64,000 nt of DNA from CAIVAT01 sp037133475. Lineage in GTDB: Bacteria > Bacteroidota > Bacteroidia > Bacteroidales > FEN-979. Both the position numbers and the translations under genes were made by a program. The stretch lies in the NCBI GenBank assembly GCA_037133475.1, contig JBAXOB010000002.1:1-64000 (forward strand), written 5' to 3'. Below the pieces are notes generated by a model. That model saw only the letters and a list, made by a program, of their open reading frames with translations, did no database searches and had not been told where the DNA came from. How positions within the stretch are numbered: the first letter of the stretch is position 1; each line of letters opens with the position of its first letter. Shown piece by piece: positions 1-8,852 of the stretch.

Positions 1-1834
1 TTGTCGAGGTGGAGGCCGGCGTCCTGATATCGCTGATATAATTATTGTAAAGGTTCGCAACTGTCGGACCGGTAATGTACATGGTGTAAAAGTAACCGGA
101 GGTTCCGGCCATACTGATGTTGTAGGCTTTGTTTTTATAAACGTTGAAGGTGCCTGCACCGCCAATATAAATTCCGTACCCGTAACCATATCCTGTAGCA
201 CTGTTGATGGTGACATTGTAGAGGTTATTGGAATAGTTATTTCCCATGTAGTAGCCATAAATGCCATAGACATAGCCATAACCGGAAGAAGAGTTGGTGA
301 TGGTTAGGTTATAAACATTGTTGTTGTAGAGGGCATTGGTAGCCACACCGCCACTTCCCGGGTAGGAATAGATGCCATAAATGGCACTTGCTGAGGTATA
401 GGAAGATGTGACGCTCTGATCGTGTACGCTGTTGTTGTAAACCATCTGGCTGGTGGCCGAATTCGAGCAATAGAGGCTATAGACATAGGCCGACTGGGTG
501 GCCTGTGCGCCACAGGAGTTTCCGAACACGTTGTTGTCATGAATGGAGGTAATCCCGCTTCCCGCAATGTAAAGACAGTATAAATAGGCTGAACCTGACT
601 GGGTGCCCAATCCCGACCGGGAGTTGTTGCTGACGGTGTTGTTGTAAACATTTACGGTACAGCCGGCGCCGGAGGTGGTATAACAGAGATACATGTAATA
701 GCTTCCCCCGAATACGTTGTTGTTTACCGTATTGCCGTAAAAATTGGTCGTAAAGGCGGTGGAGGCATTATAGATGCCGTAAAAATAGGAGGTGGTCGAA
801 TTTGGCTCCGTACAGTTCTGAACTGTGTTGTTGTACATGTTCAGGGTATTGGTGGTTCCGGTGGTACCCAGCCCGGAATTGTAAATGCCATAGATATAAC
901 CGGTGGTGGCAACCGTCTGGTTGATCGAAATGGTATTTCCATAAATATTGGCGTTGGCGTTGGTAGCCGTTCCGCCATAGATTCCATAGATGGATGCCGT
1001 TCCTGTTGCGCTTGTTCCGCTGATGTTGCAGTTCGCAATGGTAACACCATTCTGGTAATAGGCAGATACCAGGTATTCCGTGACAGTTCCCCCGCCGAAA
1101 TTGTTGATCGTGTTCCCGGTCAGTGAGCCAATATCGTTGTTCTGGTCATAATAGGTATAGGGTGCCGTTGCATCGGCAAAGCCATAAAGGTAAATCCCGC
1201 TGTAACAATTGGTGATCGTGTTACCGTAGAACTTGTTGCCGGAGTTCTGTCCGGTAACTGCGGTTACGGTGAGTTGGGTCGTGGAGGCTGCCGTATGGTT
1301 GTTTGAATAGATACCGATGGATCCGGTATTGGTATTGTTCAGGGAGATGGTACAGTTCTTGATGGTGATGTTCTGGGATCCCTGGGTTGCCGAATTTTTC
1401 AGAACCGCGTATCCCCATTCCATCTGGGTGGTTGCAGTAACATTGGCTGCATTTTCATAAAGGTCAATCCCGTTAAAGGTGACATATTGAACGCCGGCAA
1501 AGATGATGATGGCATCCATCGTACCGGTTCCGGTTGCTGCCGTGATCTTGGGATCGGCTCCCGCACCCGATTTCTGGAAGATGATCTGGTTGGCTGCGGT
1601 ACCTGTATTGGTGGTAATGGTCCCAGCCGTGGGAGAAGCAAAGGTCTCGGTATACCCGGCAGTAACATTGAAGGTAACGCCGCCGGCACCGACACCGGAT
1701 GTGTTCAGTGCCGCGATGGCCGAGGCGATGGTCGCATAGGGAGCCCCGGGAATCGTATAGGTTCCTGTCAGCTGCCCGAAGGTAAACTGCGAAAGCCCTA
1801 TTGCCAGAAGCAGAAAGTAAAAAGTTTTTCTCAT
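1..1834 (-). CDS. Secreted repeat-rich right-handed beta-helix surface protein (partial, C-terminus beyond window)
   Basis: The frame is open from an ATG at 1834 to base 1 (611 codons, no stop), so the C-terminus is missing. Residues 1-20 form a signal peptide (MRKTFYFLLLAIGLSQFTFG, then QLTG). The rest is rich in Asn, Thr, Tyr and Gly and alternates blocks such as NxYxNTI or YNNTV with tyrosine-rich strands of the form YxYGIY, the pattern of a parallel beta-helix (NosD/pectate-lyase fold) in which Asn and aromatic ladders stack between rungs. I counted about ten tyrosine-rich copies 25-50 residues apart. I do not recognise a catalytic motif. Adhesion, polysaccharide binding or a surface-layer role is inference. 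Export by the type IX system encoded at 34555-40665 is plausible, but the C-terminal domain that would prove it is outside the window. Confidence 0.8.
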   Translation of the reverse strand, partial: MRKTFYFLLLAIGLSQFTFGQLTGTYTIPGAPYATIASAIAALNTSGVGAGGVTFNVTAGYTETFASPTAGTITTNTGTAANQIIFQKSGAGADPKITAATGTGTMDAIIIFAGVQYVTFNGIDLYENAANVTATTQMEWGYAVLKNSATQGSQNITIKNCTISLNNTNTGSIGIYSNNHTAASTTQLTVTAVTGQNSGNKFYGNTITNCYSGIYLYGFADATAPYTYYDQNNDIGSLTGNTINNFGGGTVTEYLVSAYYQNGVTIANCNISGTSATGTASIYGIYGGTATNANANIYGNTISINQTVATTGYIYGIYNSGLGTTGTTNTLNMYNNTVQNCTEPNSTTSYFYGIYNASTAFTTNFYGNTVNNNVFGGSYYMYLCYTTSGAGCTVNVYNNTVSNNSRSGLGTQSGSAYLYCLYIAGSGITSIHDNNVFGNSCGAQATQSAYVYSLYCSNSATSQMVYNNSVHDQSVTSSYTSASAIYGIYSYPGSGGVATNALYNNNVYNLTITNSSSGYGYVYGIYGYYMGNNYSNNLYNVTINSATGYGYGYGIYIGGAGTFNVYKNKAYNISMAGTSGYFYTMYITGPTVANLYNNYISDIRTPASTST

Positions 1835-2019
1835 AATGGTTGGGTTTGATTGATTTGGTTGGTTGGTTTGGTTGGTTTGTGAATTCAAGAGAGGATATAT
1901 AGAGATTAGCTACTAACAATCAAATATTTACAAAAAAGAATCTATTTTACTATCCTGCCAAGGATAACAAACTACATGATTTTTTGTCCATTACATGAGT
2001 ATCATCCATGATATGTCTT

Positions 2020-2027
2020 CAAAGGTA
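2020..2027 (-). promoter_or_regulatory. Candidate -7 promoter element for the beta-helix gene
   Basis: The minus strand reads TACCTTTG, a full match to the Bacteroidota -7 consensus TAnnTTTG. I see no good -33 TTTG at 19 bp; a TTG lies about 25 bp upstream. It sits just after the putative terminator of the M16 gene. Use of this element would give a leader of about 180 nt. Confidence 0.4.
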
Positions 2028-2039
2028 CATTATTTTTCC

Positions 2040-2068
2040 AAAAAAAAAATATCAACTTTTACAAGTCG
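2040..2068 (-). terminator. Weak intrinsic terminator after the M16 peptidase gene
   Basis: On the minus strand a 6-bp stem (CGACTT / AAGTTG, one G-T pair) with a GTAA loop is followed after three bases by about ten T. The stem is short, so this is a modest call, but its place between the M16 stop and the beta-helix promoter candidate fits. Confidence 0.4.
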
Positions 2069-2111
2069 CCAAAACCTGCACAAAAGGGGGAGCTATATAA
2101 AAAACATGTTG

Positions 2112-3335
2112 TCAGGGATGAAATGTCAGCCTGCTTAGTTGGCCTTCATCCAGTATCTCATTTGCCGTTCCAAGGAGTTCCTCCGCAGTTGCGGCGTTGA
2201 TCCGGTCGATGATCATTTCGATCGGGTCATACTTGTTTTGCAAAAGGTAACTCTTGCCAATGGCAAGCATTGCCGACAGGTTCGATTCCTGCGAAATGGC
2301 CAGCTGCCCGATAAGCTGTTTTTTCATCGTATGCAGTTGCACCGGGCTTAACTTCTCTTCGCGCAACCGTTTTAACTCCTTGAATACGATCGCCAGCGCC
2401 TTTTCATAATGAACGGGGTCGGTTCCGAAATAAATCTGCAGCAACCCTGCATCCGAAAAGGTGGTGTAATTTGATTCATTCTGGTAGGTAAGGCCGCTGC
2501 GTTCCCTTAAGGCCAGTGATAACCTTGAATTCATGACGGGCCCCCCGAGCATGTTGTTCAGCATAGCCAGCGGGATGCGCGAAGGATGGTGGAATGGATA
2601 GGCCGGGGCTCCTACCACGCAATGAACCTGGGCAATGTGTTTTTTCAGGCTCGTCTGAAATGGCTTATAGTCCTGAAAAGCAATACGTGGCTGCCGTGAG
2701 CCGCGTTCAGGATGGTCGCTGAAATATTTTCCTGCAAGCCTGGCCAGCTTTTTGAAGTCAATATTTCCGACAGAGGCAATGATTACCTCATCCAGCTGAT
2801 AATTCCTGTAAATAAACCCGTTCACACTCCGGTTATTCAGTTTTTTCACGCTTCTCACGGTACCCAGGATGTTTTTCCCGAGCGGATGACCGGCAAACAC
2901 CTGATCCTCGAAGTCATCAAAAACCTGTTCGGCGGGGGTATCCAGGTACGACCTGATCTCATCGATCACCACCTGTTTTTCCTTTTCAATCTCCTTCCCG
3001 GGGAACGTCGAGTTAAAGAAAATATCCTGGAAAAGCTCCAGAGTCCGTTCATAAAATTCACACAGGAAAGAGGCATAGATACAGGTATCCTCCTTGGTGG
3101 TATAGGCGTTAAGATCGGCGCCGATATTCTCAAGGCGGTTTAACACCTGGAACAGGTTTCGTTTACGGGTCCCTTTGAAGATCGTATGTTCGATAAAATG
3201 GGCGATCCCCTGTTCGGCATCGTTTTCGTCGCGCGTGCCTGCGTGGATAAAGAGTCCGCAATGGGCTACCGGGCTGGGAACAGATGAATGTACCAACCTG
3301 ATCCCATTGGGTAGTCTGAAGGATTGAAGCTCCAT
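2112..3335 (-). CDS. M16 family zinc metallopeptidase (processing-peptidase / PqqL type)
   Basis: 407 residues, the length of a single two-domain M16 unit. The inverted zinc motif HxxEH is at 46-50 (HFIEH), and the third ligand is the glutamate at about 126 (IDEIRS), 77 residues after the catalytic Glu49, the usual spacing. Family members cleave small or unfolded peptides, as dimers or with an inactive partner. There is no signal peptide, so a cytoplasmic location is likely. The ATG is three bases downstream of the stop of mutB at 3339, so it is probably the last gene of the mut transcript. The substrate cannot be read from sequence. Confidence 0.9.
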   Translation of the reverse strand: MELQSFRLPNGIRLVHSSVPSPVAHCGLFIHAGTRDENDAEQGIAHFIEHTIFKGTRKRNLFQVLNRLENIGADLNAYTTKEDTCIYASFLCEFYERTLELFQDIFFNSTFPGKEIEKEKQVVIDEIRSYLDTPAEQVFDDFEDQVFAGHPLGKNILGTVRSVKKLNNRSVNGFIYRNYQLDEVIIASVGNIDFKKLARLAGKYFSDHPERGSRQPRIAFQDYKPFQTSLKKHIAQVHCVVGAPAYPFHHPSRIPLAMLNNMLGGPVMNSRLSLALRERSGLTYQNESNYTTFSDAGLLQIYFGTDPVHYEKALAIVFKELKRLREEKLSPVQLHTMKKQLIGQLAISQESNLSAMLAIGKSYLLQNKYDPIEMIIDRINAATAEELLGTANEILDEGQLSRLTFHP

Positions 3336-3338
3336 CCG

Positions 3339-5489
3339 TTATTTTCTGCTTTCGATCAGGATCTCGAGCAATTTAATCCCGGCATCGGCAATAACAGTGC
3401 CTGGTCCGAAAACGGCAACTGCCCCGGCTTTATAAAGGAATTCATAATCCTGCGACGGGATTACCCCGCCCACCACCACCAGGATATCCTCGCGTCCGAG
3501 TTTCTTCAACTCTTCAATTACCTGAGGGACCAGTGTCTTATGGCCGGCAGCAAGGCTTGAAACGCCCAGGATATGGACGTCGTTTTCAACGGCCTGTTTG
3601 GCAGATTCGGCAGGGGTTTGAAACAAGGGTCCGATATCCACATCAAAGCCAAGATCGGCATACCCGGTAGCCACCACCTTGGCACCGCGGTCGTGACCGT
3701 CCTGGCCCATTTTCGCGATCATGATACGGGGCCTGCGCCCTTCAAGCGCTGCAAAATTATCAGCCATGTCGCGTGCCTTGGCGAACATCGCATTGTCTTT
3801 CGATTCCGAAGAATAGACTCCTGAAATACTACGTATCACGGCTTTGTACCTCCCATATATTTTTTCAAGCGCAAAGGAAATTTCGCCCAGTGAGGCTCTT
3901 TTCCTGGCTGCATCAATGGCCAGTTCGAGGAAATTGCCCTCGCCTGTTTCAGCAGCACGGGTCAAGGCATCCAATGCTGCCGTAACCTCCTGCTGATCCC
4001 GGTTTTCCCGTAACACCTTCAGCCTGGCGATCTGTGACTCCCTGACGGCTGCATTATCAACATTCAGGATATCGATCGGGTCCTCCTTCTCAAGCCGGTT
4101 AAGGTTTACGCCAACAATTTTATCCCTTCCCGAATCGATCCGTGCCTGTTTGCGGGCGGAAGCCTCTTCGATCCTCATTTTGGGAATACCTGTTTCGATG
4201 GCTTTTGCCATTCCTCCCAGCTGTTCCACCTCTTCGATGAGGGCCCAGGCTTTATGCGCTATTTCGTGCGTGAGCATCTCGACATAATAGGAACCAGCCC
4301 ACGGGTCGACTGAACGGCAGATCTTCGTCTCCTCCTGGAGGTAGATCTGGGTGTTACGGGCAATGCGCGCCGAAAAATCGGTCGGCAGGGCGATGGCTTC
4401 ATCCAGGGCATTGGTGTGCAGCGACTGGGTATGTCCCAGTGCTGCGGCAAGCGCTTCGATACAGGTCCGGGCAACATTGTTGAACGGATCCTGTTCGGTG
4501 AGGCTCCAACCCGAAGTTTGCGTATGGGTTCGCAGCGCCATTGATTTCGGGTTCTGGGGGTTAAACTGTTTTACAATTTTGGCCCACAACAACCTGGCTG
4601 CACGCATCTTGGCAATTTCCATAAAATGGTTCATGCCGGCTGCCCAGAAGAAGGACAACCGCGGGGCAAAAGTGTCGATATCCATCCCTGCGTTAATGCC
4701 TGCACGGAGGTATTCCAGTCCGTCGGCAAGGGTATAGGCCAGTTCAATATCGGCTGTAGCGCCGGCCTCCTGCATATGGTAACCGCTGATGGAGATCGAA
4801 TTGAACTTGGGCATATTCTTTGAAGTGAATTCAAAGATATCGGCGATGATCTTCATCGATGGCAGGGGCGGGTAAATGTAGGTATTCCTTACCATGAACT
4901 CCTTCAGGATATCATTCTGGATGGTCCCGGTGAGTTTTACCATCGGTACGCCCTGTTCTTCGGCAGCAACGATATAGAAGGCAAGGATGGGCAAAACGGC
5001 GCCATTCATGGTCATCGATACCGACATGATGTCGAGGGGTATCTGGTCAAAGAGTACCTTCATGTCAAGGATGGAATCGATGGCCACCCCAGCTTTGCCC
5101 ACATCTCCCTCAACCCGTTCATGGTCTGAATCGTAACCCCGGTGGGTCGCCAGGTCAAAGGCCACCGAAAGCCCCTTTTGCCCGGCTTTCAGGTTTCGGC
5201 GATAGAAGGCATTCGATTCCTCCGCCGTTGAAAATCCGGCATACTGGCGAATGGTCCATGGATTCGAAACAAACATGGTGGAATAGGGTCCGCGCAAAAA
5301 TGGCGGTAATCCTGCAGCGTATTGCAAATGCTCCATGGCCTGCAGATCGCTTTCACCAAATACCGGTTTCACGGGAATCTGTTCGGGCGTTTTCCAACTT
5401 TTTTCAATCCCGGCCTCCTTCTCCCAATCGGAAAACGAATTTCCCGAAGGGGTTCCCGTCAGCTCAACATTTTTAAAATCTGGTCTCAT
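3339..5489 (-). CDS. mutB: Methylmalonyl-CoA mutase, large (alpha) catalytic subunit
   Basis: 716 residues, normal for the cobalamin-binding subunit. It interconverts succinyl-CoA and (R)-methylmalonyl-CoA, the step that leads to propionate in Bacteroidota. The N-terminal TIM barrel carries the substrate-binding block PWTIRQYAGF near residue 80. The C-terminal B12 domain starts near 587 and has the base-off motif D597-x-H599-x-x-G602 (DGHDRG), then GVSSLAAGH and VVGGVIP, so the cobalt-ligating histidine is present. The partner mutA lies upstream on the same strand, but a response-regulator gene separates the two. No epimerase, MeaB chaperone or decarboxylase is in the window. Confidence 0.97.
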   Translation of the reverse strand: MRPDFKNVELTGTPSGNSFSDWEKEAGIEKSWKTPEQIPVKPVFGESDLQAMEHLQYAAGLPPFLRGPYSTMFVSNPWTIRQYAGFSTAEESNAFYRRNLKAGQKGLSVAFDLATHRGYDSDHERVEGDVGKAGVAIDSILDMKVLFDQIPLDIMSVSMTMNGAVLPILAFYIVAAEEQGVPMVKLTGTIQNDILKEFMVRNTYIYPPLPSMKIIADIFEFTSKNMPKFNSISISGYHMQEAGATADIELAYTLADGLEYLRAGINAGMDIDTFAPRLSFFWAAGMNHFMEIAKMRAARLLWAKIVKQFNPQNPKSMALRTHTQTSGWSLTEQDPFNNVARTCIEALAAALGHTQSLHTNALDEAIALPTDFSARIARNTQIYLQEETKICRSVDPWAGSYYVEMLTHEIAHKAWALIEEVEQLGGMAKAIETGIPKMRIEEASARKQARIDSGRDKIVGVNLNRLEKEDPIDILNVDNAAVRESQIARLKVLRENRDQQEVTAALDALTRAAETGEGNFLELAIDAARKRASLGEISFALEKIYGRYKAVIRSISGVYSSESKDNAMFAKARDMADNFAALEGRRPRIMIAKMGQDGHDRGAKVVATGYADLGFDVDIGPLFQTPAESAKQAVENDVHILGVSSLAAGHKTLVPQVIEELKKLGREDILVVVGGVIPSQDYEFLYKAGAVAVFGPGTVIADAGIKLLEILIESRK

Positions 5490-5558
5490 CGTTCTTTATC
5501 TAGTTGTTGTAGTTTCAGCTTGACCTTCCACGACAGGGCTAAAGCACCCGAAGGCCGG

Positions 5559-5978
5559 TCAGCAATATAATAATCTTTGTAACTCGTCAACCTGCAGTGG
5601 TTTGCTCATGTAATAATTCATCCCGGCCGTAAAAAAGGATGCACGGTCTTCTTCAAAGGTATTCGCCGTGATGGCAATTATTTTCACAAAACGGTCGGGA
5701 TCAGTTTTTCGTCCAACCTCTATTTTCCTGATCTCCATCGTGGCTGTTACCCCATCCATCACCGGCATCATCACATCCATCAGGATGACATCATAAACCT
5801 TTGCTATAAACGATTCCACTGCTGCCGAACCGTCCCTTGCTGTGTCAACTTTATGTCCCAGCCTTAACAACAGCGTTTTGATCAGGTACAGGTTAATGGA
5901 ATCATCATCCACCACGAGGATATCCAGGGCTTCTCTGGACTTCCCGGCATTAACACTATTTTCAAGGGCTTCCGTCAT
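5559..5978 (-). CDS. Single-domain response regulator (REC) between mutA and mutB
   Basis: 139 residues, almost all one receiver domain. It has acidic residues D24-D26, the phospho-acceptor D68 (ILMDVMMPVMDG), T104 (AITANT) and K126 (MSKPL), so every residue needed for phosphorylation is present. There is no output domain, and the protein ends soon after helix 5. The sequence style (MDVMMPVMDG, AGMNYYMSKP) is that of receivers at the C-terminus of hybrid histidine kinases. It starts 23 bp after the mutA stop, with a GGAG before the ATG, and ends 69 bp before mutB, so it is very likely co-transcribed with them. Either it is a functional orphan receiver or a fragment from a hybrid kinase; intact motifs and the operon position favour function. 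No kinase is encoded nearby. Confidence 0.88.
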   Translation of the reverse strand: MTEALENSVNAGKSREALDILVVDDDSINLYLIKTLLLRLGHKVDTARDGSAAVESFIAKVYDVILMDVMMPVMDGVTATMEIRKIEVGRKTDPDRFVKIIAITANTFEEDRASFFTAGMNYYMSKPLQVDELQRLLYC

Positions 5979-6001
5979 TCTGGCTGAAAAAACTCCGCGT
6001 T

Positions 6002-7885
6002 TTAATAAATACCAAGCCGGGTCTGGAACTGGCTGAGTGTTTCAAGAAGGTTGCTGCGTACATGAATAAAATCAGATACACCTGCAGCCTTAAAACCCTC
6101 AACCTGGTCTTTCGGAAAACCTGCAACCACTAAGACCGGTTTATTATCAGCCTGAAGAAGCTGCCGGGCAATTTCGGGAACATTCAGGACATTCTCCTCA
6201 TCCGAACTGCAGACCACTACGATTTCAGCCTGAGAAGCCTTTGCTGCTTCCACCCCTTCCTCAATGGTTCCAAAACCCAGGTTGTCAATTATGTCATAGC
6301 CCGCACAACCAAAAAAATTGGCCGTAAAGCCGGCACGGGCCCGAAGCATGGCCAGGTTTCCCATGGTAAACAAAAATACAACCGGACGCTTATGCCCGTT
6401 ATTCACAAATTTTTCGGTCGCAAGCCGGATCTTCTCAAAGGGCTGCGCTCCCCTGAACGGCACCAGTTTTTTATAAGGCGTCGCGGCGGTTTTTGTTCCA
6501 CCTTCACCATACCGGATCTTATCCGAAATGGTTTCCTGGATGTTAGGGTACTGGTTGGTGCCGAGAATGACTGTTTTCCTCAGGGCAATGTCGGCCTCTT
6601 TCAGATTCCGGCTGCGTTCCACCTCGTCCTGGATAAAACCCGACTTAATACATTCAATCATCCCGCCCCTGCTTTCAACCTCTTTAAATAATTCCCAGGC
6701 ATGGTGGGCAATTGAGTGGGTAAGGTTTTCGATATAATAGGAGCCGCCCGCAGGATCAACGATTTTGTCGAGGTACGATTCTTCCTTCAGCACGAATTGC
6801 TGGTTACGGGAGATCCTCCTTGAGATTTCATCCGGTTCCCGGAAGGATGCGTCAAAAGGACGGATGGTGACTGAATCGGCATTCCCGATGGCAGCCGACA
6901 TCCCCTCGGTGGTGGTCCGGAGCATGTTGACATAGGGATCATACATCGACTTGTTCCACAGGGCAGTCGTGCTATGAATGAATATTTTAAGCGACTCCTT
7001 ACGGGCAGGCTTATACAGCTCAACCATTCTTGTCCATAAAAGCCTGGCAGCCCTGAGTTTGGCGATCTCCATAAAATAATCGGAACTGATGTCGAGCGAG
7101 AGCTGCAAGTACGGGGCAATGTCATCCACAGCAAGTCCCTTGTCGGTAAGCCCGGCCAGATATTCACTGGCAGAGGCAAAGCTGAAGGCAAGTTCCTGGA
7201 CAAGGGAGGATCCGGCATTTTGAAAATAATGACCATTGATGGTAATCGCCTTGAAAAAGGGGAGTTTTTCCCTGGTTGTCTTCAGCAGGTATTCGGCTTC
7301 AAACAGGTTGTGCTGCCATGTATTATAGAAATCGCCGTGTTGCAGAAGGTACCCCAGCGGGTCAAAATTGAGCGAGCCGCGAACCTTTTCCCCCTCATCG
7401 CCGAAATGGCCCACTTCGTAAACAAACAGGTCAAGGGTCGCCGGGTAAGAATGGGAGGAGGTGAAGTTGATTCCGGTTTTGTAAAAGTCAATGCCTGCAA
7501 GCAATTGGCTCATCTGGCGCTGGGTTGTAACCTCCCTCACTTTGAATCCAACTGCATCCACCCCCTTGGCGATGGCATCCACGGCAAGCGCGTTGCTTTC
7601 GCCGGGGTCGGAGGTGGAAAAATCCTGCCTGACAATCCAGTCATTGTTGTTTTTCCTGACTCCCCTGACAAACGGAGATTCATCGGGCAGCGCATTCAGG
7701 TATTCCAGGCCCGCCAGATCTTCAGCGCGGTAATAGGGTTTTACGTCGAATCCCTCGCCGGTTTTCGATATCAGTTTCTTGCTGTAATCGGCGCCTTTCA
7801 GATCAACAAGGATCTTTTCTTCCCATGCGGAGGTGGGTACCGGGGGAAATTCTGAAAACAATTTTGTCTGCTCGTTGTTGTCCAT
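6002..7885 (-). CDS. mutA: Methylmalonyl-CoA mutase, small (beta) subunit
   Basis: 627 residues, typical of the non-catalytic subunit of heterodimeric bacterial mutases. The barrel domain resembles MutB (IVRQDFST near 85, KLRAARLLW near 275). The C-terminal B12-like domain lacks the DxHxxG motif: the corresponding place reads TMGNLAMLRARAGF, so it cannot ligate cobalt, as expected for this subunit. It is first in the group mutA, response regulator, mutB, M16 peptidase. The promoter candidate lies at 7956-7963. Confidence 0.96.
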   Translation of the reverse strand: MDNNEQTKLFSEFPPVPTSAWEEKILVDLKGADYSKKLISKTGEGFDVKPYYRAEDLAGLEYLNALPDESPFVRGVRKNNNDWIVRQDFSTSDPGESNALAVDAIAKGVDAVGFKVREVTTQRQMSQLLAGIDFYKTGINFTSSHSYPATLDLFVYEVGHFGDEGEKVRGSLNFDPLGYLLQHGDFYNTWQHNLFEAEYLLKTTREKLPFFKAITINGHYFQNAGSSLVQELAFSFASASEYLAGLTDKGLAVDDIAPYLQLSLDISSDYFMEIAKLRAARLLWTRMVELYKPARKESLKIFIHSTTALWNKSMYDPYVNMLRTTTEGMSAAIGNADSVTIRPFDASFREPDEISRRISRNQQFVLKEESYLDKIVDPAGGSYYIENLTHSIAHHAWELFKEVESRGGMIECIKSGFIQDEVERSRNLKEADIALRKTVILGTNQYPNIQETISDKIRYGEGGTKTAATPYKKLVPFRGAQPFEKIRLATEKFVNNGHKRPVVFLFTMGNLAMLRARAGFTANFFGCAGYDIIDNLGFGTIEEGVEAAKASQAEIVVVCSSDEENVLNVPEIARQLLQADNKPVLVVAGFPKDQVEGFKAAGVSDFIHVRSNLLETLSQFQTRLGIY

Positions 7886-7955
7886 GACTAGTTACTTGAT
7901 TTAGCGGTTGATATGTGTAGTGTCCCTGCAACAGGTAAAGCGATGTAATACTACG

Positions 7956-7963
7956 CAAATATA
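7956..7963 (-). promoter_or_regulatory. -7 promoter element upstream of mutA
   Basis: The minus strand reads TATATTTG, a full TAnnTTTG match about 70 bp before the mutA ATG. The -33 position (about 7983-7986) reads TTTC, close to TTTG. A near-match on the plus strand (TAACTTTA, 7974-7981) could serve the divergent gene at 7995, so the two promoters would overlap. Confidence 0.5.
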
Positions 7964-7994
7964 AAGAATTCCATAACTTTACGAAAAAAAAGGT

Positions 7995-8852
7995 ATGGTA
8001 GTCTCATTAAGCGGATCTTCCGGCTTCATCGGGCAGGCATTGATCAGAAAAATGCGGGATCGGGGATGGACATTCCGGATCATCGGCCGTGATTCCTTTA
8101 AAAAACCGGATGCCGAATTTTCGGAAGAGTTCATCGAGGGAAGCGATGTCGTGATCAACCTGGCTGGGGCCCCGGTTGCAACGAAATGGACAGCCGGATA
8201 CAAGAAGGAAATTATGGACAGCCGGATCCTGACAACCCGGAAAATTGCGACGGCAATCAACCATGCTGAAAAAAAACCGGAAATATTTATTTCTGCTTCT
8301 GCCATAGGGATTTACGATTCGGTCAACACCCACGGTGAATCGAGCACGGGCTTTTCCGGCTCTTTCCTGGCACAGGTGTGCAGGGAATGGGAAAAGGAGG
8401 CCATGAATTCACAGCAGTCTACCCGCGTGGTGATTATGCGAACCGGGATGGTACTCGGAAGCGATGGCGGCGCCTTGAAAAAGATGCACCTCCCCTTCAG
8501 TATCGGTCTTGGCGCCAAGATTGGGAAAGGAAATCAACACATTTCGTTTATCCACCTGAATGACCTTACGGAGGCAATTGCCTTTATCACGGAGAACAAG
8601 GAGCTTTCGGGGGTTGTCAACGCTGTGACACCCTATCCAACCAGCAATGAGGAGTTTTCCGACCGGCTTGCCAAGGTACTCGGGCAATCCTGCATGCTCA
8701 CAATCCCGCCTTTTGCCCTGAGGATAATGTATGGCGAGGGGGCGCAGGTACTCCTGGAGGGACAGCGGGTTCTTCCGGAAAAGCTTGAACAGGCCGGGTT
8801 CAGGTTTAAATATCCGACCCTGCTGAATGCCCTGGTACAGATTTATGGCTGA
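7995..8852 (+). CDS. TIGR01777 family NAD(P)-binding epimerase-like protein (YfcH type)
   Basis: 285 residues, an extended SDR-fold protein with the nucleotide-binding GxxGxxG at residues 7-13 (GSSGFIG). Features typical of the TIGR01777/YfcH family include NLAGAPVATKW, SASAIGIYD near 97 and GLGAKIGKGNQ near 173, with the DUF1731 tail at the C-terminus (GQRVLPEKL, AGFRFKYP). The role of the family is not settled; old names such as cell-division inhibitor have little support. An A-rich stretch ending in GG precedes the ATG. Its last 10 bases overlap the end of convergent dpp11. Confidence 0.9.
   Translation: MVVSLSGSSGFIGQALIRKMRDRGWTFRIIGRDSFKKPDAEFSEEFIEGSDVVINLAGAPVATKWTAGYKKEIMDSRILTTRKIATAINHAEKKPEIFISASAIGIYDSVNTHGESSTGFSGSFLAQVCREWEKEAMNSQQSTRVVIMRTGMVLGSDGGALKKMHLPFSIGLGAKIGKGNQHISFIHLNDLTEAIAFITENKELSGVVNAVTPYPTSNEEFSDRLAKVLGQSCMLTIPPFALRIMYGEGAQVLLEGQRVLPEKLEQAGFRFKYPTLLNALVQIYG

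Noticed and set aside
1..1834. CRISPR-like or noncoding repeats suggested by recurring short words
   Set aside because: The repeats are codons of YxYGIY and YNNTV strands in one open frame; spacing and sequence vary as in a protein repeat.
7220..7855. 211-codon open frame on the plus strand opposite mutA
   Set aside because: It is fully antisense to a well-conserved enzyme gene, and its protein has no recognisable family pattern.
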